A stretch of 64,000 bases of DNA from Rhodoferax fermentans (GTDB taxonomy: Bacteria > Pseudomonadota > Gammaproteobacteria > Burkholderiales > Burkholderiaceae_C): assembly GCF_002017865.1 (NCBI RefSeq), contig NZ_MTJN01000002.1, positions 1,364,001-1,428,000 of the forward strand, given 5' to 3'. The notes beneath the pieces were generated by a model, which worked only from the letters and a program-made list of their open reading frames with translations, searched no databases and was not told the DNA's origin. Shown here in pieces: positions 8,978 to 17,873 of this stretch (the first letter of the stretch is position 1; each line of letters begins with the position of its first letter). The translations under genes were made by a program, and so were the position numbers.

Positions 8978-9988
8978 TCAACGCGGCAGGGAATTGACTT
9001 CCTTTTCCCAGCGGGCAATCAGGCGCTTGCGCTCAGCCGAGGCGCCGTATTTGGCGTAGTCGTAGTTGATGAACTTGATTTTCTTGAAGTCCGGCACACG
9101 GGGGTCGACCTTGGCCGCCTTGTTGGAGGGCACCTGGAACTGCTTGGCAGCGGCCGCCATTTCCTGGGCTGCCGGTGTCAGCGCCCACTCGTAGAACTTC
9201 TTGGCGGCATCCATATTGCGCGCGCCCTTGATGATGCTCATCGAGCCAATTTCGGCACCGGTGCCGTCGGTCGGTGTCACCGCCTCGATCGGGAAACCAT
9301 TCATCTTTTCGCCCGGCGCGTCGTGCACAAAACTGATCGACACCATGGTTTCACCACGTGCCACAGCCTTGATCGGGCCAGTACCGCTGCGGGTGTATTG
9401 GCTGATGTTGGCATGCAGCTTTTTCAGGTACTCAAACGCCTTGTCCTCGCCCATCAACTGCACCAGCGTGGCCACCATGGTGTAGGCGGTGCCGCTCGAA
9501 GCCGGGTTGGCGGACTGGATGTCGCCCTTGAGCGCCGGGTTGAGCAGGTCGGCCCAGGTCTTGGGTGGCTGCATTTTTTTCTTGGCCAGCAGCTCGGTGT
9601 TGTAACCAAAACCGAGCGGACCGGAGTAAATACCCACGGTGCGGTAGCCCGACTGTTGTGCCTGCTGTTGCGCCCAGCTCTGCAGTTGGGGCAAGGTCGG
9701 TGATTTGTACTCCAGGCTCAGCCCCAGCTCGGCGGCCTGCAGATGCGGGTCACCAGTGCCACCAAACCAGATGTCGGTCTTGGGGTTGTCTTTCTCGGCA
9801 ATCAGCTGGGCCAGCGCCTCACCGGAGCCCTTCATCGACACATTGATTTTGGTTCCGGTGGTTTTGGCATACACGGTGCCAATCATGTTGCACCATTCGG
9901 CTTGCACCGAACAAATCACGTTCACGGTTTGCGCTTGAACAAACCCACTGGCAGCGGCCAGCACCGACACAACGAACATTTTTTTCAT
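8978..9988 (-). CDS. Periplasmic ABC substrate-binding protein (AfuA-like, possibly sugar phosphates)
   Basis: A periplasmic solute-binding protein of 336 aa with a signal peptide cleaved near residue 20 (ASGFVQAQ). The fold family is that of FbpA/AfuA. It lacks the Tyr-Tyr iron-ligand pair of FbpA. It has His222-Asp223 (FVHDAPGEK) and Glu246 (DGTGAEIGS), whose 23-residue spacing equals that of the sugar-phosphate-contacting His205/Asp206/Glu229 that I recall for Actinobacillus AfuA. That suggests hexose or heptulose phosphates rather than iron, but the residue numbers are from memory. It is the first gene of the importer operon, with an AGGAG box ahead of the ATG, and is divergent from zwf. 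Annotation as a generic Fe3+ transporter would be the usual automatic call. Confidence 0.85.
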   Translation of the reverse strand: MKKMFVVSVLAAASGFVQAQTVNVICSVQAEWCNMIGTVYAKTTGTKINVSMKGSGEALAQLIAEKDNPKTDIWFGGTGDPHLQAAELGLSLEYKSPTLPQLQSWAQQQAQQSGYRTVGIYSGPLGFGYNTELLAKKKMQPPKTWADLLNPALKGDIQSANPASSGTAYTMVATLVQLMGEDKAFEYLKKLHANISQYTRSGTGPIKAVARGETMVSISFVHDAPGEKMNGFPIEAVTPTDGTGAEIGSMSIIKGARNMDAAKKFYEWALTPAAQEMAAAAKQFQVPSNKAAKVDPRVPDFKKIKFINYDYAKYGASAERKRLIARWEKEVNSLPR

Positions 9989-10370
9989 ATCAGCTCCTCA
10001 AAAAAATCGTGCCCCGTCCCGGTCTTGCTGCGGCCAAAGAGCGACAGTGCCATCCATCAGCGGCCTGCGCTTGGGAGGGAGATGGACCGGGAAAGCGACG
10101 GGGTGCCAAACAGCCCGAATCATGTGCACCCTGGTGTCTGCACCTGGATGGGTAAACAAACCCAGGTTGGTGGTCCAAGTTGTCATGACAGATTCGCTAC
10201 AAATAAATTACCGTTTGGTGACGACACCACTTTAATCCCTTTTTTGGGGCACGCGCATCGGGGAAACGCCAACAACGAGGGCTTCTTGCGCAAAATTGTT
10301 ACCCGGTTACAAGCTTTGATGAAACGAAGTTACAGTCACGACTCATCCGACCACTCTCACCTTCAGACTT
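9989..10370. promoter_or_regulatory. Divergent control region between the importer operon and zwf
   Basis: 382 bp without a convincing gene. It must hold promoters for both directions. Visible elements are the perfect 10-bp palindrome TGTCATGACA (10181-10190), an AT-rich stretch just right of it (ACAAATAAATTACC), and the 17-bp palindrome described separately. No coding similarity was recognised. Confidence 0.6.
10296..10312. promoter_or_regulatory. 17-bp palindrome upstream of zwf, candidate HexR operator
   Basis: TTGTTACCCGGTTACAA is palindromic except at the centre and one symmetric pair of positions. It lies about 58 bp before the zwf ATG. Its TTGT...ACAA ends resemble the TTGT-N7/8-ACAA operator described for Pseudomonas HexR, although the spacer here is 9. 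A HexR homologue is encoded right after zwf. Binding is inferred. Confidence 0.5.
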
Positions 10371-11825
10371 ATGAGTTTTGACCTTGTTCTTTTTGGTGGC
10401 ACCGGCGATCTGTGCTGGCGCAAGCTGATGCCCGCCTTGTTCCAGGCTTTCAAACACGGCACCCTGCCCGCCGGTGTGCGCATCATTGGCATTGGCCGAG
10501 ATGATTTGAGCGACGAGCGTTACCGCGCCCTGATCGCCTCGCGTTTTGACCACGTGGAGCTGGAAAAACGCCCCAGCAGCGAAGAGTTCGACCGCTTCGC
10601 CGCGCTGCTGGAATTTGTCAGCATGGACCTGTCCAAGCCCGAGCACTACAGCTTCCTGAAAAACAAACTGGACCAGCGCCAGGCCGATACCGTGGTGATG
10701 TACCTGGCCACCGCACCCAACCTGTTCGCCACCATTGCCGAACAACTTCGCGCCGCCGGCCTGAACACGCCGCACACCCGTATCGTGCTGGAAAAACCGC
10801 TGGGCCACGACCTGGCCAGCAACCGCGCGATCAACCAAACGGTGGGCCAGGTGTTTTCTGAGCAACAGATCTACCGCATTGACCACTACCTGGGCAAACC
10901 GGCGGTGCAGAACCTGTTTGCCCTGCGTTTTGGCAACGCCTTGTTCGAGCCGCTGTGGCGGCGTGAACACATTGCCAACATCCAGATCACGATTGCCGAA
11001 GAGCTGGGTGTGGAAAAACGTGGTGCCTTTTATGAGACCACCGGCGCGCTGCGCGACATGGTGCAAAACCATGCGCTGCAACTGTTGTGCGCCATTGGCA
11101 TGGAGCCGCCGATCAACTCCCATGCCGACGCGATCCGCGACGAGAAGCTCAAGGTGCTGCGCTCGCTCAAACCCTGGACGGCGGAAACCCTGGCGCAGGA
11201 CGTGATCCGCGGCCAGTACAGCGCCGGCGCCATTGCCGGCCAGGCGGTGCCGGGCTACCGCGAAGAACTGGGTGTGAACCCGAGCAGCAACACCGAAACC
11301 TTTGTCGCGCTGCGCACCGAAATCATGAACTGGCGCTGGGCCGGTGTGCCGTTTTACATCCGCACCGGCAAACGCCTGGCGGGCCGCGACTCGCGCATTG
11401 TGGTGAACTTCCGGCCCACCCCCCACGCCATCTTCAACTCGCAGATCGGCATGGCGAACCGGCTGGTGATCAACCTGCAACCCAAGGACGGGCTGGAGTT
11501 ACACCTGCTGGCGCAAGCCCAGGACAAACGCCAGAACTCCAACAACCTGGCACCGGTGCACCTGGACCTGGACTTTGACAAACGTTTTGGTGCCGAACGT
11601 GTGGGCGCGTATGAACGCCTGCTGCTTGACGTGATGGACGGCCGACTGAACCTGTTTGTGCGCAGTGACGAGCAGGAAGAAGCCTGGCGCTGGGTCGAAC
11701 CGATCCTGGACCACTGGCGCAACGACGCCCAGGGCCCGCGCCCCTATGCCAGCGGCACCTGGGGGCCCAGCGCCACCAGCGCCATGATCGCGCGCGACGA
11801 CTCCTGCTGGAGCGAAGAATGCTGA
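10371..11825 (+). CDS. zwf: Glucose-6-phosphate 1-dehydrogenase
   Basis: It oxidises glucose 6-phosphate with NAD(P)+ to 6-phosphogluconolactone, the entry to both the Entner-Doudoroff and oxidative pentose-phosphate pathways. The 484-aa cytosolic protein starts with the Rossmann fold DLVLFGGTGDLCWRKLMPAL. It has the active-site signature YRIDHYLGKPAVQN and the downstream substrate-binding Lys in IRTGKRL. The hexR gene follows after 15 bp, so autogenous pathway control is likely. It is transcribed away from the importer operon, sharing the 9989-10370 control region. Length and motifs are complete. Confidence 0.98.
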   Translation: MSFDLVLFGGTGDLCWRKLMPALFQAFKHGTLPAGVRIIGIGRDDLSDERYRALIASRFDHVELEKRPSSEEFDRFAALLEFVSMDLSKPEHYSFLKNKLDQRQADTVVMYLATAPNLFATIAEQLRAAGLNTPHTRIVLEKPLGHDLASNRAINQTVGQVFSEQQIYRIDHYLGKPAVQNLFALRFGNALFEPLWRREHIANIQITIAEELGVEKRGAFYETTGALRDMVQNHALQLLCAIGMEPPINSHADAIRDEKLKVLRSLKPWTAETLAQDVIRGQYSAGAIAGQAVPGYREELGVNPSSNTETFVALRTEIMNWRWAGVPFYIRTGKRLAGRDSRIVVNFRPTPHAIFNSQIGMANRLVINLQPKDGLELHLLAQAQDKRQNSNNLAPVHLDLDFDKRFGAERVGAYERLLLDVMDGRLNLFVRSDEQEEAWRWVEPILDHWRNDAQGPRPYASGTWGPSATSAMIARDDSCWSEEC

Positions 11826-11840
11826 CTTGGGAGTTAGACC

Positions 11841-12689
11841 ATGCTTGACCGAATCCGTGCTTCCCTGCCCTCTCTGGCACCCGCCGAACAACGGGTGGGC
11901 AAACTGGTGCTGAGTGACCCACGCGGCTTCACCTTGATGCCGGTGAGTGAGCTAGCGGACCGCGCCCATGTCAGCAAACCCACCGTGGTGCGCTTTTGCC
12001 GCAGTGTGGGTTACGACGGTCTGAGCGACTTCAAACACAAGCTCGCGGGCAGCGTCAGTGAAGGTGTGCCCTACATCCACCGCAGTGTGGACGCCGACGA
12101 CAAGACCAGCGACATCATGGTCAAGGTGATCGACAACACGGTGGCGGCTTTCCTCAAATACCGCAACGACGCCTCGGCCAGCGCGATTGAGCGCGCCGTG
12201 GACGCCCTCGCAGCCACCTACCACGCCGGGCGGCGCATCGAGTTTTTTGGTGTCGGCAACTCGGGCATCGTGGCGCGTGATGCACAGCACAAATTCTTCC
12301 GCCTGGGCATCCACGGTGTGGCCAACAGCGACGGCCACATGCAGGTGATGAGTGCCTCCCTGATGCAACGCGGCGACTGTGTGCTGGTGATCAGCAACTC
12401 GGGACGCACCCGCGACCTGATGGACGCCTGCGACATTGCCCGCAAAAACGGCGCCATCGCCATCGTGATCACCGCCAGCGGCTCACCGCTGGCCAGCGCT
12501 GGCGACATCCATGTGGCCGCCGACCACCCGGAGGGTTACGAGCGCTACAGCCCAATGGTCTCGCGCCTCTTGCACCTGATGATTGTCGACATCCTGGCCA
12601 CCTGCCTGGCCCTGCGCATTGGCAGCGACACCTTGCAGCCGCTGCTGCGCGAGATGAAGAACAACCTGCGCAACAAGCGCTACGCCTAG
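11841..12689 (+). CDS. hexR: RpiR-family transcriptional regulator, HexR-like
   Basis: A 282-aa cytosolic regulator with an N-terminal RpiR helix-turn-helix domain (residues 1-75; ELADRAHVSKPTVVRFCRSV is the recognition region). A C-terminal SIS sugar-phosphate-binding domain follows (about 115-250; IEFFGVGNSGIVA and VLVISNSGRTRDLMDA, with the SNSGRT phosphate loop). HexR proteins sense 2-keto-3-deoxy-6-phosphogluconate and repress zwf, edd and eda. The position directly behind zwf supports this assignment within the RpiR family. A candidate operator lies at 10296-10312. No edd or eda gene is visible in the window, so its wider regulon is unknown here. Confidence 0.9.
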   Translation: MLDRIRASLPSLAPAEQRVGKLVLSDPRGFTLMPVSELADRAHVSKPTVVRFCRSVGYDGLSDFKHKLAGSVSEGVPYIHRSVDADDKTSDIMVKVIDNTVAAFLKYRNDASASAIERAVDALAATYHAGRRIEFFGVGNSGIVARDAQHKFFRLGIHGVANSDGHMQVMSASLMQRGDCVLVISNSGRTRDLMDACDIARKNGAIAIVITASGSPLASAGDIHVAADHPEGYERYSPMVSRLLHLMIVDILATCLALRIGSDTLQPLLREMKNNLRNKRYA

Positions 12690-12700
12690 CTTACAAGACT

Positions 12701-12746
12701 TTTTGGCCTCTAGCCCTTATAGATAAAGGGCTAGTAGCTATTTTTT
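12701..12746 (+). repeat. Interspersed hairpin repeat, copy 3
   Basis: A well-preserved copy: GGCCTCTAGCCCTTAT, AGATAAAGGGCTAG, TAGCTATTTTTT. The stem CTAGCCCTT/AAGGGCTAG followed by a T6 run could also serve as a terminator for hexR on the + strand. It lies between convergent hexR and the amidohydrolase. Confidence 0.9.
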
Positions 12747-12754
12747 AAGCAGCA

Positions 12755-13969
12755 TCAAGCAGTAACCAACGGCATACCCTGCTCCACCAGGCTGGCGTGC
12801 AGGGCGGCACCCAGCGGCAAGACCTCATCGTTGAAGTCGTAGCGGCTGTTGTGCAAATAACAGCTGCCCAAGCCGTTCTCGGCGCCCTGCCCGAGCCGCA
12901 TGTAGGCGCCGGGTTTCACACGCAGCATGAACGAAAAATCTTCGGCACCCATGCTCGGCTCCAGATCACGCACCAGGTTCGCCGCACCCACCAGGCTTTC
13001 GGCCACATCACCTGCAAAACGGGCCTCAGGCGCGGTGTTGATGGTGGCCGGGTACATGCGCTCGTAAGTCACCACGGCAGTGGCACCAAAGGCCTGTGCC
13101 ACACCACTGCACAGCTCCTGCAGGCGCTGCTCCACGAGGGACTGCACGGCGGTGCTGAAGGTGCGCACCGTGCCCACCAGGGTGGCGCTGCCGGGAATCA
13201 CACTCATGGCGTTCACATCACCGGCCTGCAGCGCGCACAGGCTGATCACCGCGCTGTCCACCGGCTTGACATTGCGCGACACAATGCTTTGCACCCCGGT
13301 GATGATGTGGCCGGCCACCAGCACCGGGTCAATCGTCTGGTAAGGGTGGGCGCCGTGCCCCCCTTTGCCGGTGATCTCAATCGTGACGCGGTCCGCCGCC
13401 GCCATCATCGGCCCCGGGTTCAGGCCGATGGTTCCCGGGCGCATGGCGGGCCAGTTGTGCATGCCGTAAACCGACTGCACCGGAAAACGCTCAAACAGCC
13501 CGTCGTTGATCATTTCCTGGGCACCGGCATAACCCTCTTCACCGGGCTGGAAAATCAGCACCGCCGTGCCGTCAAAACGGCGTGTCTCGGCCAAGTAACG
13601 GGCGGCACCCACCAACATCGCGGTGTGGCCGTCGTGGCCACAGCCGTGCATCAGGCCAGGCTTGGACGACTTCCAGGCAAAGTCGTTGTGCTCGGCCATC
13701 GCCAGCGCGTCCATGTCGGCACGCAGACCGATCATGCGGCCAGAGCTCTGGCGCTGGCCCCGGATCACCGCCACCAGGCCGGTTTTGCCAATGCCGGTGT
13801 GGATCTCATCGACCCCACACAGCTGCAAAGCCTGCTTGACACGTGCGGCGGTGTAGACCTCTTCAAAACCGAGCTCCGGGTGGGCATGCAAATCACGGCG
13901 CAAGGCGGTGATTTCGGGATGAAACGCGGCAATGTGCGCAAACGCACGGCCATGAACAACAAAAGACAT
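12755..13969 (-). CDS. M20D-family amidohydrolase (hippurate hydrolase-like)
   Basis: A metal-dependent amidohydrolase of about 404 aa, of the HipO/IAA-amino-acid hydrolase type, that cleaves N-acyl amino acids. The metal-binding features of the family are present: the Cys and His of MHGCGHDGHTAML, the acidic pair in FQPGEEGYAGA, a His in GMHNWPAM, and a C-terminal metal His in CYLHNSRYDFND. A dimerisation domain occupies the middle (KGGHGAHPYQTIDP). Three ATGs follow one another (13975, 13972, 13969). The GGAG box immediately before them is best spaced (6 nt) for the third, which I use. No signal peptide is evident. Substrate cannot be told from sequence; it stands alone between hexR and galE. 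Confidence 0.9.
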   Translation of the reverse strand: MSFVVHGRAFAHIAAFHPEITALRRDLHAHPELGFEEVYTAARVKQALQLCGVDEIHTGIGKTGLVAVIRGQRQSSGRMIGLRADMDALAMAEHNDFAWKSSKPGLMHGCGHDGHTAMLVGAARYLAETRRFDGTAVLIFQPGEEGYAGAQEMINDGLFERFPVQSVYGMHNWPAMRPGTIGLNPGPMMAAADRVTIEITGKGGHGAHPYQTIDPVLVAGHIITGVQSIVSRNVKPVDSAVISLCALQAGDVNAMSVIPGSATLVGTVRTFSTAVQSLVEQRLQELCSGVAQAFGATAVVTYERMYPATINTAPEARFAGDVAESLVGAANLVRDLEPSMGAEDFSFMLRVKPGAYMRLGQGAENGLGSCYLHNSRYDFNDEVLPLGAALHASLVEQGMPLVTA

Positions 13970-14104
13970 CATCATCTCCAACAGATTGCTTGTGGCGCAT
14001 AGCGTAGCGCAAGACAGGCGCCCACCACGGTGGCCGTGAGGTGCAAAAGACGGTCACACAGACCGTCTAAACTCCAAAGGTCCCCACTTCCAGGTCTCCC
14101 GATC

Positions 14105-15121
14105 ATGATTTTCATCACAGGCGGCGCCGGCTACATCGGTTCACACACTTGCGTCGAATTGCTCAACGCGGGCCACCAGGTCACGGTGTTTGACAACTTC
14201 TCCAACAGCCAGCCCGAGGCGCTGGCCCGGGTGGAACGCATCACCGGCAAACAACTGAGCTTTATCGAGGGGGACATCCGCGACCAGGCGGCCCTGCAGA
14301 CAGCGCTGCAGGCCAGCGGTGCCAACGCGGTCATCCACTTTGCCGGGCTCAAGGCGGTGGGTGAATCGGTGGCGCAGCCGCTGCGGTATTACGACAACAA
14401 TGTGCTGGGCACCGTCAAGCTGCTGGAAGCCATGCAGGCCTGTAACGTGAAAACGCTGGTGTTCAGTTCCTCGGCCACGGTGTATGGCGACCCGCAGCGC
14501 CTGCCGCTCACCGAAGACCACCCCCTCTCGGCCACCAACCCCTACGGCCAGACCAAACTGGTGATCGAAAACATGCTGCGCGAACTCGCCCACAGCGACC
14601 CCTCCTGGCAAATCGGCATCCTGCGTTATTTCAACCCGGTGGGCGCCCACGCCAGCGGCCTGATTGGGGAAGACCCGCAAGGTGTGCCCAACAACCTGAT
14701 GCCTTTTGTGGCCCAGGTGGCCATTGGCAAACGCGCGTTTTTGAACGTCTGGGGCAATGACTACCCCACCCCCGACGGCACCGGTGTGCGCGACTACATC
14801 CACGTGGTGGACCTGGCCCTGGGCCATCTGGCCGCGCTGCAAACCTTGCAGCGTGATGGCCAAAGTTTTGCCGTCAACCTGGGCACCGGCATCGGCTACA
14901 GCGTGCTCGACATGGTGCATGCCTTTGAGGCCGCCAGCGGCAAACCCGTGCCCTACCAAATTTCACCACGCCGCCCGGGGGACGTGGCTGCCTGTTACGC
15001 CGACCCGGCCTACGCCAAGAGCCTGCTGGGCTGGCAGGCCCAGCGTGACCTGCAGGCCATGTGCGCCGACAGCTGGCGCTGGCAAAGCGCCAACCCACAA
15101 GGGTATGGGCCAGCCGCCTGA
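14105..15121 (+). CDS. galE: UDP-glucose 4-epimerase
   Basis: It interconverts UDP-glucose and UDP-galactose for cell-surface polysaccharides. The protein is 338 aa, an extended short-chain dehydrogenase with the NAD motif GGAGYIG (residues 6-12), the catalytic Ser region FSSSATVYGD, and the Tyr147-x3-Lys151 pair in NPYGQTK. The open frame reaches back to 14030, but those 25 residues are unrelated to the family. The ATG at 14105 puts the Rossmann glycines at the normal position. It starts a rightward group of three nucleotide-sugar genes, 48 bp before the pyrophosphorylase. Confidence 0.96.
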   Translation: MIFITGGAGYIGSHTCVELLNAGHQVTVFDNFSNSQPEALARVERITGKQLSFIEGDIRDQAALQTALQASGANAVIHFAGLKAVGESVAQPLRYYDNNVLGTVKLLEAMQACNVKTLVFSSSATVYGDPQRLPLTEDHPLSATNPYGQTKLVIENMLRELAHSDPSWQIGILRYFNPVGAHASGLIGEDPQGVPNNLMPFVAQVAIGKRAFLNVWGNDYPTPDGTGVRDYIHVVDLALGHLAALQTLQRDGQSFAVNLGTGIGYSVLDMVHAFEAASGKPVPYQISPRRPGDVAACYADPAYAKSLLGWQAQRDLQAMCADSWRWQSANPQGYGPAA

Positions 15122-15169
15122 TTTTTTCTTTTTTGGGAGTTTCAACAATGACAAGCAGAGGTTTTCACC

Positions 15170-16273
15170 ATGGCTAAAGGCATGATTCTGGCCGCCGGAC
15201 AGGGCACCCGGGTACGACCACTCACCAAGGATTTGCCCAAACCGATGATCCCGATCCTGGGCAAACCGGTGATGGAGTACCTGATCGAACACCTGGCCAG
15301 CTACGGCATCAAGGAGATCATGGTCAACGTGGCCTACAACCACCACAAGATCGAGCAATATTTTGGCGACGGCCACCGCTGGGGCGTCCAAATTGGTTAC
15401 GCCTACGAAGGTGTGCGCGAACACGGCGAGGTCACGCCCAAACCCTTCGGCTCGGCCGGGGGCATGCGCCGCATCCAGGATTTCAGCGGTTTCTTCGACG
15501 AAACCACCCTGGTGCTGTGTGGCGATGCGATCATCGACCTGGACATTGGCGCGGCGCTCGCCGAGCACAAACTCAAAGGCGCGATTGCCAGCGTGGTGAC
15601 ACTCGATGTGCCCTTGAGCGAGGTGGAGAACTACGGCATGGTGGTGGCCGATGACAACGGTCAGATCCTGTCGTTTCAGGAAAAACCCAAACCCTCCGAG
15701 GCTAAATCCACGGCCGCCAGCACCGGCATCTACATCTTTGAGCCCGAGGTGCTCAAGCTGATTCCGCCCGGCCAGGTCTATGACATCGGCTCACAACTGT
15801 TCCCGCAGTTGGTGGAAAGCAAGGCGCCGTTTTTTGCGCAGAAACGTTTTTTCAACTGGATCGACATCGGCCGCGTGAGCGACTACTGGGCGGTGTTGCA
15901 GCGTGTGTTGCGCGGCGAAGTGGCGCAGATGAACATGCCTGGGCGCGAGGTCAAACCCGGCATCTGGGTCGGTCTGAACACCCAAATCCCTTGGGACCAG
16001 GTCACCATCGAAGGCCCGGTCTACATTGGCTCGAGCGTGCGCATCGAACCCGGCGCCAGCATCATTGGCCCGAGCTGGATCGGCCACGGCTGCCACATCC
16101 GCTCAGGCGCCAAGGTGGTGCGCAGCATCCTGTTCGAATACACCCGCATTGCCGCCGACATGACCTTCAAGGAAATGATCGTCTCGCCCACCTACTGTGT
16201 CGACCAGTCCGGCGAAACCCTCTACCGCGGTGATGAAACCGCGCAATTGCGCTGGGGCGACTCCCGCGCCTGA
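15170..16273 (+). CDS. NDP-sugar pyrophosphorylase with left-handed beta-helix tail (GDP-mannose pyrophosphorylase-like)
   Basis: A 367-aa nucleotidyltransferase that would join a sugar 1-phosphate to an NTP. The N-terminal GT-A-like domain has ILAAGQGTRVRPLTKDLPKPM (the nucleotide-binding loop with the signature Arg and Lys), a metal Asp in VLCGDAIIDLD, and FQEKPKPSEA. The last ~100 residues show hexapeptide repeats (IWVGLNTQI, VYIGSSVRIEPG, IIGPSWIGHGCHI) of a left-handed beta-helix. The architecture is that of mannose-1-phosphate guanylyltransferase or a glucose-1-phosphate enzyme; the sequence does not decide. Another GDP-mannose-forming enzyme follows 41 bp downstream, so this one may have a different sugar. 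Confidence 0.85.
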   Translation: MAKGMILAAGQGTRVRPLTKDLPKPMIPILGKPVMEYLIEHLASYGIKEIMVNVAYNHHKIEQYFGDGHRWGVQIGYAYEGVREHGEVTPKPFGSAGGMRRIQDFSGFFDETTLVLCGDAIIDLDIGAALAEHKLKGAIASVVTLDVPLSEVENYGMVVADDNGQILSFQEKPKPSEAKSTAASTGIYIFEPEVLKLIPPGQVYDIGSQLFPQLVESKAPFFAQKRFFNWIDIGRVSDYWAVLQRVLRGEVAQMNMPGREVKPGIWVGLNTQIPWDQVTIEGPVYIGSSVRIEPGASIIGPSWIGHGCHIRSGAKVVRSILFEYTRIAADMTFKEMIVSPTYCVDQSGETLYRGDETAQLRWGDSRA

Positions 16274-16314
16274 GCCCAGGTCCTCTGAACATTCACATCC
16301 ATCCGTCTTACCGT

Positions 16315-17775
16315 ATGAACACACCTGTCCTCGTTCAGCCCGTGGTTTTGTCCGGTGGCTCCGGCACCCGCCTGTGGCCCCTGTCCCGCGAAAAATACCC
16401 CAAACAGTTGCTGAGCCTGGTTGGCCAGGACTCGCTCCTGCAAGCCACCGTGCGCCGCGTCACCGGCACCCCGGGCGTGAGCCTGACCACACCGATGGTG
16501 GTGTGCAACGAAGAGTACCGTTTTGTGATTGCTGAGCAGCTGCGCCTGCTCGGTGAAAGTGGCACCGTGGTGCTCGAGCCTTGTGGCAGAAATACCGCCC
16601 CAGCCCTGACACTGGCTGCGTTAGCAGCTAGCAAAGGTGGAGCAGACCCGGTGCTGCTGGTGATGCCAGCTGACCATGTCATCACCAACGTGGCAGCGTT
16701 CCAGGATGTGGTCAGCCGGGGTGCGGCACTGGCCGACGCAGGCGCAGTGGTCACCTTTGGCATCACCCCTGACGCACCTGAAACCGGTTATGGCTACATC
16801 CAGACCGGTGAGCCGTTTGGCAGCGCCGACGCCGCCGCGCGCAGCATCGCCCGTTTTGTTGAAAAACCCGACCTAACCACCGCCCAGTCTTACCTGGACG
16901 CGGGCAACTACCTGTGGAACAGCGGCCTGTTCATGATGCGCGCCTCGGTCTGGCTCTCAGCCCTGGGGGTCTGCCGTGCCGACATCCTGGCGGCTTGCCA
17001 GAGCGCCTGGGAGGTCGGCCAGACCGATGGCGAATTTGTGCGCGTGGGCAAAGAGCTGTTTGCCGCCTGCCCGAGCGACTCGATCGACTACGCGGTGATG
17101 GAGCGCATTGCCGCCAACACCAGCAGCAGCACACTGCCTGCCGGGGTGGTGCTGCCGCTCAACGCAGGCTGGTCTGACGTGGGCGCCTGGGACGCGTTGT
17201 GGCAGGTGCTGCCCAAGGACGCGTCGGGCAACGTGGTGCAGGGTGATGTGCTGCTGCAGGACTGCGAGAACACCCTGGCCCTGTCAGAAGGCCGCCTGGT
17301 GGCTTGTGTCGGTGTCAGTGACCTGGTGGTGGTCGAAACCGCTGACGCCATCCTGGTGTCGCACAAGGACAAGACGCAAGACGTGAAAAAAATTGTGGAC
17401 CAGCTCAAGGCCCAAAAGCGCCCCGAGGGCAGCATCCACCGCAAGGTGTTCCGGCCCTGGGGTTCGTACGACGGTGTGGACCGGGGCGAGCGCTTCCAGG
17501 TCAAACGCATTGTGGTCAAACCCGGTGGTGTGCTGAGCCTGCAGATGCACCACCACCGCGCCGAACACTGGATTGTGGTCAGCGGCACAGCACGCATCAC
17601 CAAAGGCGAAGAGGTGTTTTTGCTCTCGGAAAACCAGTCCACCTTCATCCCGCTGGGCACCACCCACCGCCTGGAGAACCCGGGCCGGGTGGCGCTGGAG
17701 ATGATCGAGGTGCAGTCCGGCTCTTACCTGGGCGAGGATGACATCGTGCGCTTTGAGGATGTGTACGGGCGCTAA
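16315..17775 (+). CDS. manC: Mannose-1-phosphate guanylyltransferase / mannose-6-phosphate isomerase (bifunctional)
   Basis: A 486-aa enzyme that makes GDP-mannose and carries a type II mannose-6-phosphate isomerase domain. The N-terminal transferase has VVLSGGSGTRLWPLSREKYP, then LVMPADHVI and FVEKPD. The C-terminal cupin isomerase begins at RPWGSYDGVDRGERFQVKRI and carries its metal-binding set in LQMHHHRAEHW and FIPLGTTHRLENPG. This is the AlgA/CpsB/ManC layout and length. It ends a three-gene rightward nucleotide-sugar group that supplies exopolysaccharide or LPS precursors. No glycosyltransferases follow; the next 2.4 kb is a decayed accessory stretch. Confidence 0.95.
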   Translation: MNTPVLVQPVVLSGGSGTRLWPLSREKYPKQLLSLVGQDSLLQATVRRVTGTPGVSLTTPMVVCNEEYRFVIAEQLRLLGESGTVVLEPCGRNTAPALTLAALAASKGGADPVLLVMPADHVITNVAAFQDVVSRGAALADAGAVVTFGITPDAPETGYGYIQTGEPFGSADAAARSIARFVEKPDLTTAQSYLDAGNYLWNSGLFMMRASVWLSALGVCRADILAACQSAWEVGQTDGEFVRVGKELFAACPSDSIDYAVMERIAANTSSSTLPAGVVLPLNAGWSDVGAWDALWQVLPKDASGNVVQGDVLLQDCENTLALSEGRLVACVGVSDLVVVETADAILVSHKDKTQDVKKIVDQLKAQKRPEGSIHRKVFRPWGSYDGVDRGERFQVKRIVVKPGGVLSLQMHHHRAEHWIVVSGTARITKGEEVFLLSENQSTFIPLGTTHRLENPGRVALEMIEVQSGSYLGEDDIVRFEDVYGR

Positions 17776-17802
17776 TAGGTGTGGCCCGGGGCTCTTTGGG
17801 CC

Positions 17803-17857
17803 GCTACTTCATTTATAGCTATCCGCCCTTATTGAATAAGGGCTAGAGGCTGATTTA
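17803..17857 (-). repeat. Interspersed hairpin repeat, copy 4
   Basis: Reverse orientation, well preserved: TATAGCTATCCGCCCTTATT, GAATAAGGGCTAGAGGCTG, ATTTA. The hairpin is CCCTTATT/AATAAGGG. It sits at the junction between manC and the decayed region. Confidence 0.9.
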
Positions 17858-17873
17858 TTCAACAACCGGCATC

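Noticed and set aside
16615..16650. TTAGCAGCTAGCAAAGG in manC as another repeat trace
   Set aside because: Too short and without the hairpin; ordinary coding sequence explains it.
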